From Rutpela maculata (lineage: Eukaryota > Arthropoda > Insecta > Coleoptera > Cerambycidae), in assembly GCA_936432065.2 (NCBI GenBank), contig OW386290.2, positions 145,959,677 through 146,023,676 of the forward strand: a stretch of DNA of 64,000 bases, given 5' to 3'. How positions within the stretch are numbered: position 1 is the first letter of the stretch; every line of letters starts with the position of its first letter. Of this stretch, positions 33,691 to 45,245 are shown piece after piece. The translations under genes and the position numbers were made by a program. The notes under the pieces were generated by a model. That model saw only the letters and a list, made by a program, of their open reading frames with translations. It made no database searches and had not been told where the DNA came from.

Positions 33691-34500
33691 ACGAATAAAT
33701 GAAACACGCTGATAAACAATATCTTTACATTGAGCCGGGAGTTGCCACACAACTTTTCTACGGAGAAACCCCCCCGTCTATTACAAATTGTTTAGCACTT
33801 TCAGGCAAAGTTGGACTTGGTGTAAGTTTTTTATCAAAATGAGAAAAAAAGAGATGATTTTGTTGTTTTCTGAAACGAAATATCGTCAAATAAACTAACC
33901 GGTATATGTTTTATTTCATATTTAAATAAACCATGTTTAATTGGTATTACCAACAAAAGTTTTTGTTGACTATTGTTACATTCTTACGGTGTTGGGTGTA
34001 CGGTGTTCAAATACAAAAAAATACCCTATTTTGAAAAAAATCTGTCATTTTGACAATCATAACTTTGTTAATATTTAACCGATTTATACCATATTGAAGC
34101 TTAACTTTTCCTCTCCAAATTTTGCCTCTTTACTTTTTTCCTAATGTGTCATCCGTGTGGGCTATTACCGATTAAAGGAAGAAAATGCCTAATTTCAACA
34201 TGGCGGAGCATTTTTTCTTTATTTCTGCACGGCGGATTTTGGGATTTTCAGTCAGAGACTCCTGGATAGCCAAAGAATACAATCCCGAAGAAATTAGTTT
34301 GTTACTTTGTTCCGGGTTTGGTCCAAATTTAATTTAATTTTACTGAAGTATCATCTACATCAATTATAAAAGATAAGAACGTGCCTTCTTTTAAAAAATA
34401 AATAAAGAGTTTATTGTTAAGAAATGCCTTTTATAGAGTGAATGAGTCTTTAAATAGATCTATTTTACTCGTCCTGCTTTTATAAAAAAATTATTATGTG
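33691..34500. other. No gene recognised
   Basis: AT-rich, no supported repeat or exon. Confidence 0.35.
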
Positions 34501-34514
34501 TGATTAGGCATATT

Positions 34515-34591
34515 CTACCGTGCAAAGGAAAAACGCCGTATTGTCAATTTGAGAATTTTTGCGAATACGGCGTTTTTCCTTTGCACGGTAG
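34515..34591. repeat. Perfect 28-bp inverted repeat (hairpin), 21-nt loop
   Basis: Left arm 34515-34542 (CTACCGTGCAAAGG...ACGCCGTATT) and right arm 34564-34591 are exact complements, separated by 21 nt. It is much more GC-rich than its surroundings. It could be a tiny MITE, or could fold as a transcribed hairpin. Confidence 0.92.
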
Positions 34592-34734
34592 GTCTGTGTA
34601 TGTTCTTATTTACATTTATATGTTTTTACAATTATCTGGAATATTATCTCTTTTGTCGTTGATTGAAGAGTCTATAAGATACGCAACTATACGGCCAAAA
34701 CCGTTCCTATATGTTCATAACGACACTTTCGATA

Positions 34735-34818
34735 CTTCCTCCCATTTGATTTGTATATGTATTTATATATGTATATGTCAAATAAAGATTGTTTATTATT
34801 ATTATTATTATTATTATC
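34735..34818 (+). repeat. LINE/SINE-like 3' end with (TTA)n tail
   Basis: ATATGTCAAATAAAGATTG (with AATAAA) is followed by TTTATTATTATTATTATTATT. An AATAAA-containing end with a trinucleotide tail is typical of insect non-LTR 3' ends. The body upstream is not recognisable. Confidence 0.4.
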
Positions 34819-35495
34819 TCTCTCATCACGCTTCCCCCACACGTCCCTATCCACATATTGTTCGTTGACTTGTGGTGCCACCGCGCGGTGTTATTTTGCG
34901 CGAACCGCGAATAGAAATACTGGACGTTGATATCCAGCGAACGGGGGTACATAATATATTTATTAAGTTATAATTCTCCACGCAGGTTGTAGACCGGCGC
35001 AATCAGTGCCGGCGTCAGGGCATTTGGCACCTATAGCAAACAGTTGCTTGCCGCCCTGATAAAAAACATTTACAAGTTACTACTGTTAGGACAAATTTAT
35101 TAATAAAAACTTACAAACAAAAATCTCAGATAAATAATTTTTTCACTAGTTTCACTTAAAATTCAAAAACAAGAGAAACCTTTAACTATCAATTATTGTC
35201 GCATTTCATCTTTTAAGCCGCCACGTTGTGCGCTGTAACAATCGTGTTTTGTTCGAAATTGCAATTGTTCCTTGTCCTCGAGACCCATTTGGGGTTCAAA
35301 AAATGGTTTTTTTGAGATTTTTGTTCAATTTTGAATTTCTGAAATTTATAAAAACGTGATAAATTAAAAATATTTTATTTTGCTATTCGGTTCAGCTTCA
35401 TGGAATAGTATTTATGAGTACGTTTAAGACCTCCCGATTTTTTAAAATAATTAGAAAAAAGAATATGCAAATGTCGAGGATGGTGTTTTTGATCT
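34819..35495. other. No gene recognised
   Basis: Includes a locally GC-rich stretch near 34990-35060. No domain or repeat supported. Confidence 0.35.
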
Positions 35496-35499
35496 TTCA

Positions 35500-36450
35500 G
35501 CGCTTGCGTAGCGAGAACGGTAATAAATACGAAAATGCACCGCACTTTTTTTTGTACAACATGGAATTTTCTACAAACAAGTCCGCGAGGGCATATTCAT
35601 ATCTACTATAGTTTTCGAGCTACAGGTGCTCATGTGTAAGCATAAAAATGACTGTTTTTTACGCTACTATGCAAGTGGCACTGGCGACTTAATTAACAAA
35701 CAAAAAATTAAGAAAACGGCGATGCTAATAGTCAAATTTAAATTACACAAAACATAATGAGTAACTTCTGTTTAAAACTGTTTTTTATACGATGCATAAT
35801 ATTAATAATGGAGTTACAAGTATTAAAAAAATGTTGAAATAAAATAAAAAAATAGTTAAATATTCTTTGAGTTATTGAAATGTATGTACAATTGTACAGA
35901 AAAAAACACTAATTAATAAAAATATGCGGCAAGTTCCAGTTATATAGAAATCGACGAAAATGAAAAATTACACTTTTCGGTCCTAATATTAATTGTTTAT
36001 ATGTGATAAATAAAAACAAAATGATATGTCAATAATAGATACATTTTTTTAAGAAAGAAAATTACTTCCTACAAGGTGGAAAAGTTCAAATGTACGATTT
36101 TTTTAATGTTTTTTGCATTAAAAAACGCATATTTAAGAAAAATGAAGGACGCCATCGTGCAGAGCGATTAGAAATTCATAAATAAAAAAATCGACCACAA
36201 ATTCTCATTGGACAAATAATATTTAACTGCTTTAACGGGCTGCTTGGAGAACAGCGCGAAAAACAGTTACTTTGAGGTTTGCGCGCGGGCGCCTTTGGCA
36301 TGTGAGCCATAATAGATAAAAATATGCTCTCAGGGACTTTTTTGTACAAAATTCGATGCTTTATAAAAAGTGCATTGTGTACCATTTGTGCGATACTTTA
36401 TCGCCTCGAAAACTATGCTCTCGAAAAAGTAATATCTACTTGTAATAAAA
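35500..36450. repeat. Imperfect foldback-like segment
   Basis: GTCCGCGAGGGCATATTCAT near 35581 is matched in inverted form by ATATGCTCTCAGGGAC near 36322, and TTTTCGAGCTACAGG/CCTCGAAAACTATGC also pair loosely. Diverged arms suggest an old inverted-repeat element. Low confidence. Confidence 0.35.
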
Positions 36451-36496
36451 AAAAAAAATTAACCAGTCTTTCCGCAGATATTCAAATTAAGTTAAT

Positions 36497-37185
36497 TACT
36501 TCCACATCCAGCGGAAGTATAGTAACGACAAAAAAATTTTAAAAAATTTTTATTGTTCAAATAGGCTTAGAATGTCGTGAAACGTCGAGATTTTAAGTTT
36601 GAGCGAAAAAAAAATTCTGTCTGTCGGTCTGTAACTTTTTTTTGTGCGCACGTTTACTCTGGAACCGTTTGAGATATTGACTTGAAATTTGGTACACGTA
36701 TGTACTTTAACGAGATCTGGAACTAGATATTTTGATCTAGTTCTGTCGAAGGGTTGAGGGTAAATTGGGGTAAATTTGGGGTAAATTTGGGGTAAATCAA
36801 GCAGGTAAGAGTCCATAAAATTGGTATTTAGTATATACAAGAGAAGCTAAGGTCTCAAAAAAATGTTTGGCATTAGCCACCCCCATTACCACCCTAACCC
36901 CCTTATTAAAGAGGATGAAAAAAAATTGTGATTTAGTGTTTGTACAGGAACCAGAAACCTCAAAATATTTTTTACTTCATCCACCCCCCACTATCACCCC
37001 CCTATCACCACCCCCCACCCCACTACCGATGTGGGGTATCGTTTTATGGGTTTTTGGGGTAGAGGATTTCAAATATTATATTATTAAAGTTCCATAAACA
37101 ATTATTTTCACATACAAAGTTTTTTCGTTGTGAGTGACTTGGATAGAGAATCTGGATGTGGAAGTAGTGATTCCTTGGGCAGCGG
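36497..37185 (-). mobile_element. Family A (HINE-like) copy
   Basis: Complete: 3' hairpin TACTTCCACATCCAGCGGAA at 36497, 5' CCGCTGCCCAAGG ending at 37185, right flank TTTTTT. The microsatellite core is nearly lost (TCTGTCTGTCGGTCTG). Confidence 0.92.
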
Positions 37186-37576
37186 TTTTTTTATTATGTT
37201 TACTAATTATTACTCTTTTTCCCAATAAAATCGCTTTTTCGTTTTAATTATTAAAAAAGCAATTACAGAGAAAAGCCTATAAACAAATAAATAACTTTAA
37301 ATGAACCCATCACTGCAGTAGCAGTATATTTGGGAGAGGATAAAAAATATTTTTGTACAAATTGGTTATTACAGTTCAGCAGAATTAAAGAAGGGAATGG
37401 TGTAAACCCGAAAAATATTGCAACATGTAATATTTTGGCGGCAGTAGTAATGGAAAATGTCATCTAAAACATATTCAAAATTTACTAGGGTGAAGACGGT
37501 TAAGAAAGGTGCAAAATGGATAATTTTGTGATATCTTAAAAATAACAGTTTCATCATAAAATGTCAATATGCCTTT
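37186..37576. other. Unique-looking spacer
   Basis: AT-rich sequence between two family A copies. No gene. Confidence 0.35.
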
Positions 37577-37938
37577 TACTTCCACATCCAGTGGAAGTAC
37601 AACAACGACAAAAATTGGCATTTAGTAAATACAAGAGAAGTCAAGGTCTCAAAAAATTTAACCATGGGGGGGGGAATAAAATTGTGAGTTAGTGTGTGTA
37701 CAAGAACCAAAGGCTTCAAACATTTTTTTTTTACTTCATCCACCCCCACCCCCACTACCGATGTGGTATATCGCTTTATGAGTTTTTGGGGTAGGCGATT
37801 TCAAATATTATATAATTAAAGTTCTATAAACAATTATTCCCACATAGTAGAGTGCAAATATAGTATCAAAATATTTTTCGTTTTGAGCGACTTGGATAGA
37901 ACATCAGGATGTGGAAGTAGTGATTCCTTGGGCAGCGG
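37577..37938 (-). mobile_element. Internally deleted family A copy
   Basis: 3' hairpin at 37577-37600 and 5' CCGCTGCCCAAGG ending at 37938, but the middle (TTACCCC runs, GTTCCAGAG block, microsatellite) is absent. It jumps from ACGACAAAAATT to GGCATTTAGTAAATACAAG. Both termini are retained. Confidence 0.9.
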
Positions 37939-37960
37939 TTTTAACATTTTAAAATGAAAA

Positions 37961-38620
37961 CCGCAGCCCAAGGAATCACTACTTCCACATCCAGATTTCC
38001 TATCCAAGCCTCTCAAAACGAAAACACTATATTTGCACTCCACCATGTGGAAATAATTGTTTATGAAATTTTCTAAATGAAAACCAAAAAACGATATGCC
38101 ACATCGATAGTGGGGGTTGGGGTGGTGATAGGAGGTGATACGCGGGTGGATGAAGTGGAAAATTTTTTGAGGCCTTTGGTTCCTGTACACACTAAATCAC
38201 AATTTTTTTTTCACCCCCTTTAATAATCGCGTGGGGGGTGATAATGGGGGTAGTTAATGCCAAAAATTTTTCTAAGAATTTAACTTCTTTTATATAATAA
38301 TAAAGTAAATACCAAATTTTATGGACTCTTACTTGCTTAATTTACCTATTTACCCCCATTTATCCCAATTTACCACTCAACCCTTTAACAGAATAAGATC
38401 AAAATATAACCTAATTCCAGATCTCGTTAAAATACATATGTGTACCAATTTTCAAGTCAATATCTTAAACGGTTCCAGAGTAATCGTGCACCCAAAACGT
38501 CAGAGACCGACGCGATAGAAATTATTTTTTGCTTCAACTTAAAATCTCGACATGTCATAACATTCTAAGCCTATTTATATAAATGTTTTCAAAATTACTA
38601 CACTTGTACTGGAAGTGGGA
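37961..38620 (+). mobile_element. Family A copy, head-to-head with its neighbour
   Basis: Starts CCGCAGCCCAAGG at 37961, 22 bp from the 5' end of the inverted copy at 37577-37938. It belongs to the palindrome-arm subfamily (TATATTTGCACTCCACCATG insert) and is followed by GTGCCGTAGACTACACGG and a 31-bp array. The 3' hairpin is degraded (ACTTGTACTGGAAGTGGGAG). Confidence 0.85.
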
Positions 38621-38689
38621 GCAATACGTAGAAAATGGCATGACAAAAATATAAACAATCATAATGTGCCGTAGACTACACGGTGGAAG

Positions 38690-39200
38690 TAATCTACTTC
38701 AAGCACTTTCTTTGAGGAAACGCATCTATACTGCTCGAGGTAACCCACTGCGCATCCATTTTACTCGAGGAAGCCCACTGCGTATCCGTATAGGTAACCT
38801 ACTGCGCATCAACAGTACCTACTCAAGGAAAGCCACTGCGCATCCATTATACTCGAGGAAACCTACTACGCATCCATACCACCCGAGATAACCAACTTCG
38901 CATCCAAACTACTCGAGGTAACCCACTGCGCATCATGTTACTCGAGTAAACCCAATGCGCATCCATACTACTTGAGGTAACCTACTGCGCATCTATTTTA
39001 CACGTGAAAACCCACTGCGCATCCATACTACTCAAGGTAACTCATTGCGCATCCATTTTATTCGAGGAAATCTACTGCGCATCCATATTACTTGGAGTAA
39101 CGTACTGCGCATCTATAGTACTCGAGGAAAGCCACCGCGCATCCATAGTACTCGAGGAAATCCACTGCGCATCTATATACTACTCGAGATAACCCACTTA
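38690..39200 (+). repeat. 31-bp tandem array containing CTCGAG
   Basis: About 16 units with consensus ACTCGAGGAAACCCACTGCG plus CATCCATACT. Variants alternate GGTAAC and GGAAAC. Several long frames across it only reflect the 31-bp period. Two units of the same repeat occur in each palindrome arm, also directly after a family A copy. The CTCGAG and GCGC content makes it a local CpG cluster in AT-rich DNA. Confidence 0.93.
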
Positions 39201-39359
39201 TTAAAGAATAAAGAAAATAATAGAAACACCGAACAGGTTGCATGGTATTTTAATTCAAAATCGTAGAAGCTAGATACACACGCAAGGATGCGTTGCTATA
39301 TCCTCATCTATCCTTGAACCATTGGTATCAATTTAGCAACATGTTTATAAACCTTAAAA
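39201..39359. other. Short unique spacer
   Basis: Between the array and the next family A copy. Nothing recognised. Confidence 0.35.
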
Positions 39360-39975
39360 TTCCACATCCACGTTTTCTATCCAAGTCTCTCACAAAGAAG
39401 AAAAAAATTGCACTCCACTATGTGAAAATTATTTATGAAACGTTAATAACATAATATTTGAAATCGCCTACTCCAAAAACCTATAAAATGATATGTCACA
39501 TCGGTAGTGGGGGGTGGTGGAAGGGGGTGGTAGAGGGGGCCAATGAAGTAAAAAATATGTTGACGCTTTTCCGCCCCCCTTTAATAGCGAGGTGGGGGTG
39601 GTAATGGGAGTAATTTTTTGAGCCCTTATCTTTTCTTATATATACTAAATACCAATTTTATGGACTCTTAGATGCTTGATTTACTTATTTACCCCCCCTT
39701 TATCCCAATTTACCCTTCAACGGAATAAAATGAAAATATAATCTAGTTCCAGTTCTCGTTAAAATACATACGTGTATCAAATTTCAAGTCAATATCTTTA
39801 ACGGTTCCAGAGTAAACATGCGCACAAAAAAGTTACGGGCAAACAGAAATTTTTTTTGCTCAAATTTAAAATCTCGACGTCTCATGACATTCTAAGCCTA
39901 TTTGAACAATGACAGTTTTTTAAAAAATTTTTGCCGTTACTATACTTCCACTGGATGTGATTGATGTGAAAGTAA
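39360..39975 (+). mobile_element. Family A copy, 5' end missing
   Basis: Begins at TTCCACATCCACG without the CCGCTGCCC block and ends in ACTTCCACTGGATGTGATTG with a short duplication in the hairpin. The microsatellite is reduced to TTACGGGCAAACAG. Confidence 0.88.
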
Positions 39976-40432
39976 TAAAATTCACTTTATCACGTTGTGC
40001 GCATTTGTGATGCACATGGTACATGGAACTTTTACTTAATTTTCTTTGTTATGTATTATTTAATATTATATGAAAATGGTTTATTTTACTGGGAAAAAAA
40101 TGTTTTGTTGCCAGCAGCTCATTGGGTTTTTATATTTAATTGTTATGAAAATAAACATAATAAACACGCCACACACTAAACAGAACAGGAAGGTATGTGT
40201 TTGATTCAAAATTGTTTTTTATTTGCTAGGTATGCATTACCTGTTTTTGTAAGAATCATTACCGTTTTTAGGTTAAATTTAAAAATACAATGTAGCTGGC
40301 AATGATGAATATTTCACCATTTCGTCGTTTTTCTGAATGTTTCAGATGTTGCATTGCATTTAAATATTATGTCTATATGAGAGCCGTCTCTGGCGCAGAG
40401 ACAAATCTCCTTGTTTATCAAAAGCGACGACT
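39976..40432 (+). repeat. ~450-bp repeat R, copy 1
   Basis: An inverted relative lies at 59604-60055. Shared blocks include AATTCACTTT, TTTGTGATGCACATGGTAC, ATAATAAACACGCCACACA, AATCATTACCGTTTTTAGGT, TTTCGTCGTTTTTCTGAATG and GAGCCGTCTCTG. No coding sequence. It is probably a non-autonomous transposon whose ends are not resolved. Confidence 0.7.
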
Positions 40433-41708
40433 TACGCGACGAGAAACCATACGAGTGCATGCCATCAACCTAACTGATGTTTGTGCAACTGACTAAGATC
40501 TTAGACCCCAATACGGTGGCGCCGTACTATACATCAGACCCTGCTTGCGCTACGATTTCAAGTACACGGTTGCGCCTCTTGGTAAACTTTTCACTCAACG
40601 CTTTTGTCCATCAGTTTTATTTTGTAAATAATGTTAGTTTAACTTTTAATGTCGATGTTGTTATGTATACCTGATATGTATGCCATGTTATTTTAACTTA
40701 TATACTGTACGATATATGTTCTCTCTCTAAAGTATACCTGACTTGCCAAATGTACAAATATATGTATCAAGAAATTGGTAAATAAATATTTTATTCTATT
40801 CAATTCTATTCTATCTGACCAGTCACAGTGTTATTTTTTGAGTCTTTTTGGAAAAACTAGATAGATGAAGGGCTATGTCAATTTCGTATTAAGGGTAAGG
40901 CATTTTAATAAGGCGAATGAAAGTTGTAGCCTGCCGTTGTCGACTAAAAATAGCTATTAAAACAATAAAAATGAAAACCAAATTGTCTGTCTACTCAATC
41001 TCAGTGACAACACATAAAACTAAATTGTATTGTATTCACCTTCGAGTACGCCCCACTGCAACTTCCACTCGTTCAATTTTCAGTATGAATAACTTTACCT
41101 CTTGCTGTTACGACTTCCCCTATTGCTAACAACGAAAGGATTATAAGTATGGGGCACCTGTATAATTAAAATAAATTGTAGTTATTGCGATGGAATCGCA
41201 CACTGACCCACATTTGTTCTTTTTAGTGGTTTCGTGCTCTGTGGTAGTTAATTTTCACGTATGCTGAATTGAGATACACACATTTATCCGTATATCCTCC
41301 ATAAATATTAATTATCCTAACTACCGTGTACAACGAAATTTTGAAAAGGTTTTCAACGTGCCAGGTAGAGCAGAAATTGACTTGCAGTGCATATAATTTG
41401 TCCTTTGTTGTGATGGACAAAGGAGAGTTTTTGCAGCAACAATTTCATTATTTATTTGTCGGATTAATAAGCAGTTTCTCGGACTGTCCGAGCGTTGACA
41501 AATAAACATCATGCTCTTAATGATTCTCAGTGTGATATGAAATTGCGGTTTTTATTTGCCAGGTGTTCGCAGGGATTATTAAATGTACACAGATTTTTTC
41601 TAATTCATTTATTTATTTAAGAATACAGCAGTCCAGACTGATATGCATCCAATTAAAGGACAGGGGAATATACAAGTAGATGTTATATAACGCACAATAC
41701 AAACTTAA
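40433..41708. other. No gene recognised; possible retroposon tail
   Basis: About 40770-40815 reads GGTAAATAAATATTTTATTC then TATTC-type repeats, resembling a retroposon 3' tail. The rest has no supported feature. Confidence 0.3.
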
Positions 41709-41856
41709 TAATCAGGCCTATGATGGAACGTTTGCGTTATTTAACATACACCTGTTATGTTGAGCGCTGACCAAAAAATATATGAGAGTGAGAGAGACAG
41801 ATGACCGTAACATAGGTGTTATGACTAACGTAAACGTTCCATCATAGGGCTGATTA
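41709..41856. mobile_element. ~148-bp MITE with ~35-bp TIRs
   Basis: Left end TAATCAGGCCTATGATGGAA CGTTTGCGTTA and right end (inverted) TTAATCAGCCCTATGATGGA ACGTTTACGTTA pair closely. The TAACATA-type interior also pairs partly. Confidence 0.75.
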
Positions 41857-42404
41857 ACTGTGTATCTGCTAATATAACTGATAATAATCATTTTGTATAA
41901 GACAGCAATAAATGTACTGTGTATAAAAAAAAACTGTTTACATTATAAGGAAATTAGCCTCGATGTTCCTCGTGCAACACCCTGTATGTTTATATTTATT
42001 TGTAAATTTTTTGTTTTTTATTCTGTTCCATAACTTTGCAATAAGTTACCGCATCGACTTCCATCTGCTTGATATGTAATCGATTATTTCTTTTTGTCGG
42101 TCATATTTTTATTAATTTTGCACTCTACTACTCTCAGAAAACGTTCCATTTTGACGGTAAAAACATTTTTCGAAAACTGTCATTAAAATTTGATTTTACA
42201 TGATATTTATTAAATGTCAAAATGACAGTTTTTTTGTCTACAGAAGGTAAAAGTATTTTACATCCAGGATGCAAAAGACTTTTACATCTATCTACAAAAA
42301 TAAATGGAATTATATCAGTTAACCAACTTATTTATTATTATCAACAAAAACATAAATTTTAACAATCAATCATTGATAATTAACAATCAATTTAACAGTT
42401 AATA
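41857..42404. other. No gene recognised
   Basis: AT-rich. Short inverted matches near 42140-42230 (AAAACTGTCATT and AATGACAGTTTTT) are not enough to define an element. Confidence 0.35.
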
Positions 42405-42821
42405 ATTTCTCTTACCATTTACATTTAAAGTCTTAATTGTACAATTGTGAAAACTGACTCCACTCGAGGATGGTAAATCGCTCACTGCAATAGTTTCTTG
42501 ATTAAGGCACTGGGTAATTACAGAAGAAGCACCAGATTTGGAAGCAGATGAGATACTATTAGAAATTACAATTTTCTTCTCAACTGATTCCTCAATATAT
42601 CCCTCTGCAGCCGTCGAAAACCGCCAGCCCCCATATCTTCAAACTGGCGAAATCAGCTCCAGAATCAGCTAGTAGTGTAGCAGACAATCTTCGGAAGCAA
42701 TGACCAGTATAGCTCTCTGCTTCCCATAATTTTAAATATGTTCCAATTTTTGGAGTAGTTCTAATTTTATTAATACCAATAACCTGCTTTACACATTTTC
42801 CATTCACATATACAGTGTGTC
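42405..42821 (-). pseudogene. Crypton-like tyrosine recombinase, C-terminal part
   Basis: Minus-strand frame: YVNGKCVKQVIGINKIRTTP, GTYLKLWEAESYTGHCFRRL (the H-x-x-R type catalytic block), SATLLADSGADFASLK. After a 1-nt frameshift at the GGGGG run it continues RYGGWRFSTAAEGYIEESVE, with the expected catalytic Tyr region, then a Ser-rich tail to a stop near 42405. These blocks match the C-terminal catalytic domain of Crypton-type tyrosine recombinases and their domesticated relatives. The upstream part of the gene continues at 45246-45379, beyond an inserted mariner. Confidence 0.8.
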
Positions 42822-45245
42822 CCAGGATAGATGTATAGTTGAAATAATCGGAATAGTGATGTGAGTAGGCGGTGTTGTCGAGATGCAAGGAGTGCAGAAC
42901 GCTAAGCCGGATTTAACTGTATTGTTTCGCTCGTTTACTTTTTCATTGTAGGTATTTGTCAGCCGTGGCTTGTGAAATTTAGATTGGCCATATCTTAGTA
43001 TTGAGTCATAGGACCCAAACCATATTACCAAATAAAGAAATATAAAAGTAATTATTGAATTATACTGCCACATGCTACTTACTGTACAAACACATCAGCC
43101 GACTGCGGTCCTGAATTCAAAACCGTTAGACTGTTAAGTCACTCCTACCGCTACGCAAGATGCCGACATCCAATGACCGACATCGGGACATCTGTTTCCC
43201 GCCCTATTTATTCGTCTCTCCCCGCAGAACGTCATAAACCCTATCACTATAAAGAATTTTTCAACAATAACATAAGGTGTAATGGACCAAAAATTTTGGA
43301 ATTTTGGAATGGTATTTGCGGATTGAGTCTTGAGTCCTGCTTGTTGTAAAACTAAAGTATATCAAAAATGACTTGATTTGGTGTTCTACAGGGCGTTTTA
43401 TAAGCATAGTTGTAAAAATCACCACTAATAAAGTACCTTTATTTTTCAAAATATGAAAAAATTCCACTAAGAAAATTTATTTAGAATGAAATTTTATACC
43501 TCTATACCAAATTTCAGGAATATAAAATTATTTTTTTGAAACTTCCCATTTTTTTGCGAATTAAGAGTTGAATTCATATTTAAAGTTGCGTAGGAGCAAA
43601 TGTTAATCATCTCAAAAAGTAGGCTATTGGTAAATAGAAAATTGAATATACGAGATGTAAGAAGGTATAATAACGTAGCTACCACCCACATCCACACACA
43701 TTTCGATCCTTTGCCTGAAGTCCTTAAAACTGTTTCGAATATGATCTAACGGTATGGAGTTTACGGCATTTGTAATTCTCTGCTTCAATACTGCTACATC
43801 ATTAGCAAGTGGTTCAGCGTAAACCAACTGCTTGAGGCGACCCCATAAAAACAAATCCAATATTGATAGGTCTGGGAATCTCGCCGGCCACTTGATCGAT
43901 CCATTCCTGGCAATCCAATTTTCTCCAAAATTTAAATTCAACCACCGATTAACCATTTCTGTGGAGTGGCCAGGCAACCATCATGTTGAAAATGAACTAA
44001 AGCCATATCTCTTAAAATATTTAAATGTTCTTCAGAAAATCTTTCAAGAAGCTGTAATTAAGTGTGCTGGTTTAACCTTCCCTCAATGAAATAAGGTCCA
44101 ACGTGATAAGAAACGACACACCACACATTCATTTTTTTTATAATATTGTCTTCTACAATGAATTCTAAAATTTGGATTTTCAGAAGCCCAAAACCGACAA
44201 TTCTGAGATGAAACAACAGCATTGGTTGTGAATGTGGATTCATCTGAGAAAATTATGAAATGATGAAAAAATCTCTCTTCCATGATTTTTTCTCCATTGG
44301 TCAAACAAAAATCCAACCTACGGCCGTCATCTCCCTCTTCAAGCGTATGTTTATAATTTGCTTTATATGCCCTAATTTTCGTTGCCTTGTAAATTCTTTG
44401 GAGTTCAGACTTGCTAATATTAATAAGAGCTGATCTCTCTCTTAGTGGCATCCTAGGATTCTCTATAACAGAGGCATGAGCTGTAATAGCCCCAACATTG
44501 TCTTCATCATATGCTTTTATTTTTCTTTTCATGTTAAGAACACTACCAGTAGCCAGAAACTTTTTAATTATTCTCATAGCCTGAGTACGTGACAAAGCAG
44601 TGTTTGGAAATTTCAAATTAAATTGGCTTACCACTTCTCTTAGCGAGTTTTCACCGCCAATTCCGTAGCATTGCACAATATAAATTTTTTCACGCACTGT
44701 GAGTACCATTTTCACTTAATTTTATGCTTGTTTCGTTAATTTGAAACTGAAATTAAGGATAATATTGACTACGTTTGACAGATATGTCAATAATAAATGA
44801 TAAATGTGTATCCACTACTTTTCTCATAGCCTACTTTTAGCTTCTACATAACTTTAAATATTAATTCACAAAAAATAATTTCTAGGCAGTTTTAATTGAA
44901 TGGTTCAAAATAAAATACTAATTTATTGAAAAAATGGGAAGTTTCAAAAAAATGATTTTATATTCTTGAAATTTGGTATAGAGGTATAAAATTGCATTCT
45001 AAATAACTTTTCTTAGTGGAATTTTTTCATATTTTGAAAAATAAAGGTACTTTATTAATGATGATTTTTATAACTTTGCTTATATAACACCCTGTAGAAC
45101 ACCAAATCAAGTCATTTTTGGTATACTTTAGTTTTACAACAGGCAGGACTCAAAATCCCAAATATCATTCCAAAATTCCAAAATTCCAAAATTTATGGTC
45201 CATTAGGTACACCTCTTGTTACATCTGTCCTGGGACACACTGTAT
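42822..45245 (-). mobile_element. Mariner-type transposon with ~300-bp TIRs, TA target
   Basis: Ends TACAGTGTGTCCCAGGATAG (42822) and, inverted, TACAGTGTGTCCCAGGACAG (45245) are flanked by TA. The TIRs continue as long inverted homology (about 43268-43560 against 44930-45222), with a second internal CAGGGYGTTWTATAAGC motif about 130 bp inside each. The left TIR is split by a ~420-bp insertion (about 42848-43265). The transposase lies on the minus strand. Confidence 0.82.
43650..44709 (-). pseudogene. Mariner-type transposase, copy 3
   Basis: A clear ATG (44707-44709) starts MVLTVREKIYIVQCYGIGGE, an N-terminal helix-turn-helix of the type found in many insect mariner-like transposases. There follow RIIKKFLATGSVLNMKRK, a linker, HFIIFSDESTFTTNAVVSSQ (first catalytic Asp) and FWASENPNFR. 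A frameshift at an 8-A run near 44125 leads to WCVVSYHVGPYFIEGRLNQH and a stop. Another shift leads from FQHDG (second Asp) to MVNRWLNLNFGENWIARNGS, KWPARFPDLSILDLFLWG (third acidic region) and LKQRITNAVNSI. About 41 residues separate the second Asp from the Asp of ILD by my count. Two frameshifts and one stop make it inactive, but it is otherwise full length. Confidence 0.9.

Noticed and set aside
38664..39266. Three plus-strand frames with repeating CASILL/RIH-type residues
   Set aside because: All follow the 31-bp tandem unit in different phases; no start context or domain.
40483..40674. Reading frame in a GC-richer patch (65 codons)
   Set aside because: No domain, no splice context, and it may be part of a retroposon; not supportable as a gene.
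43832..44089. 85-codon plus-strand frame
   Set aside because: Antisense shadow of the mariner transposase on the minus strand.
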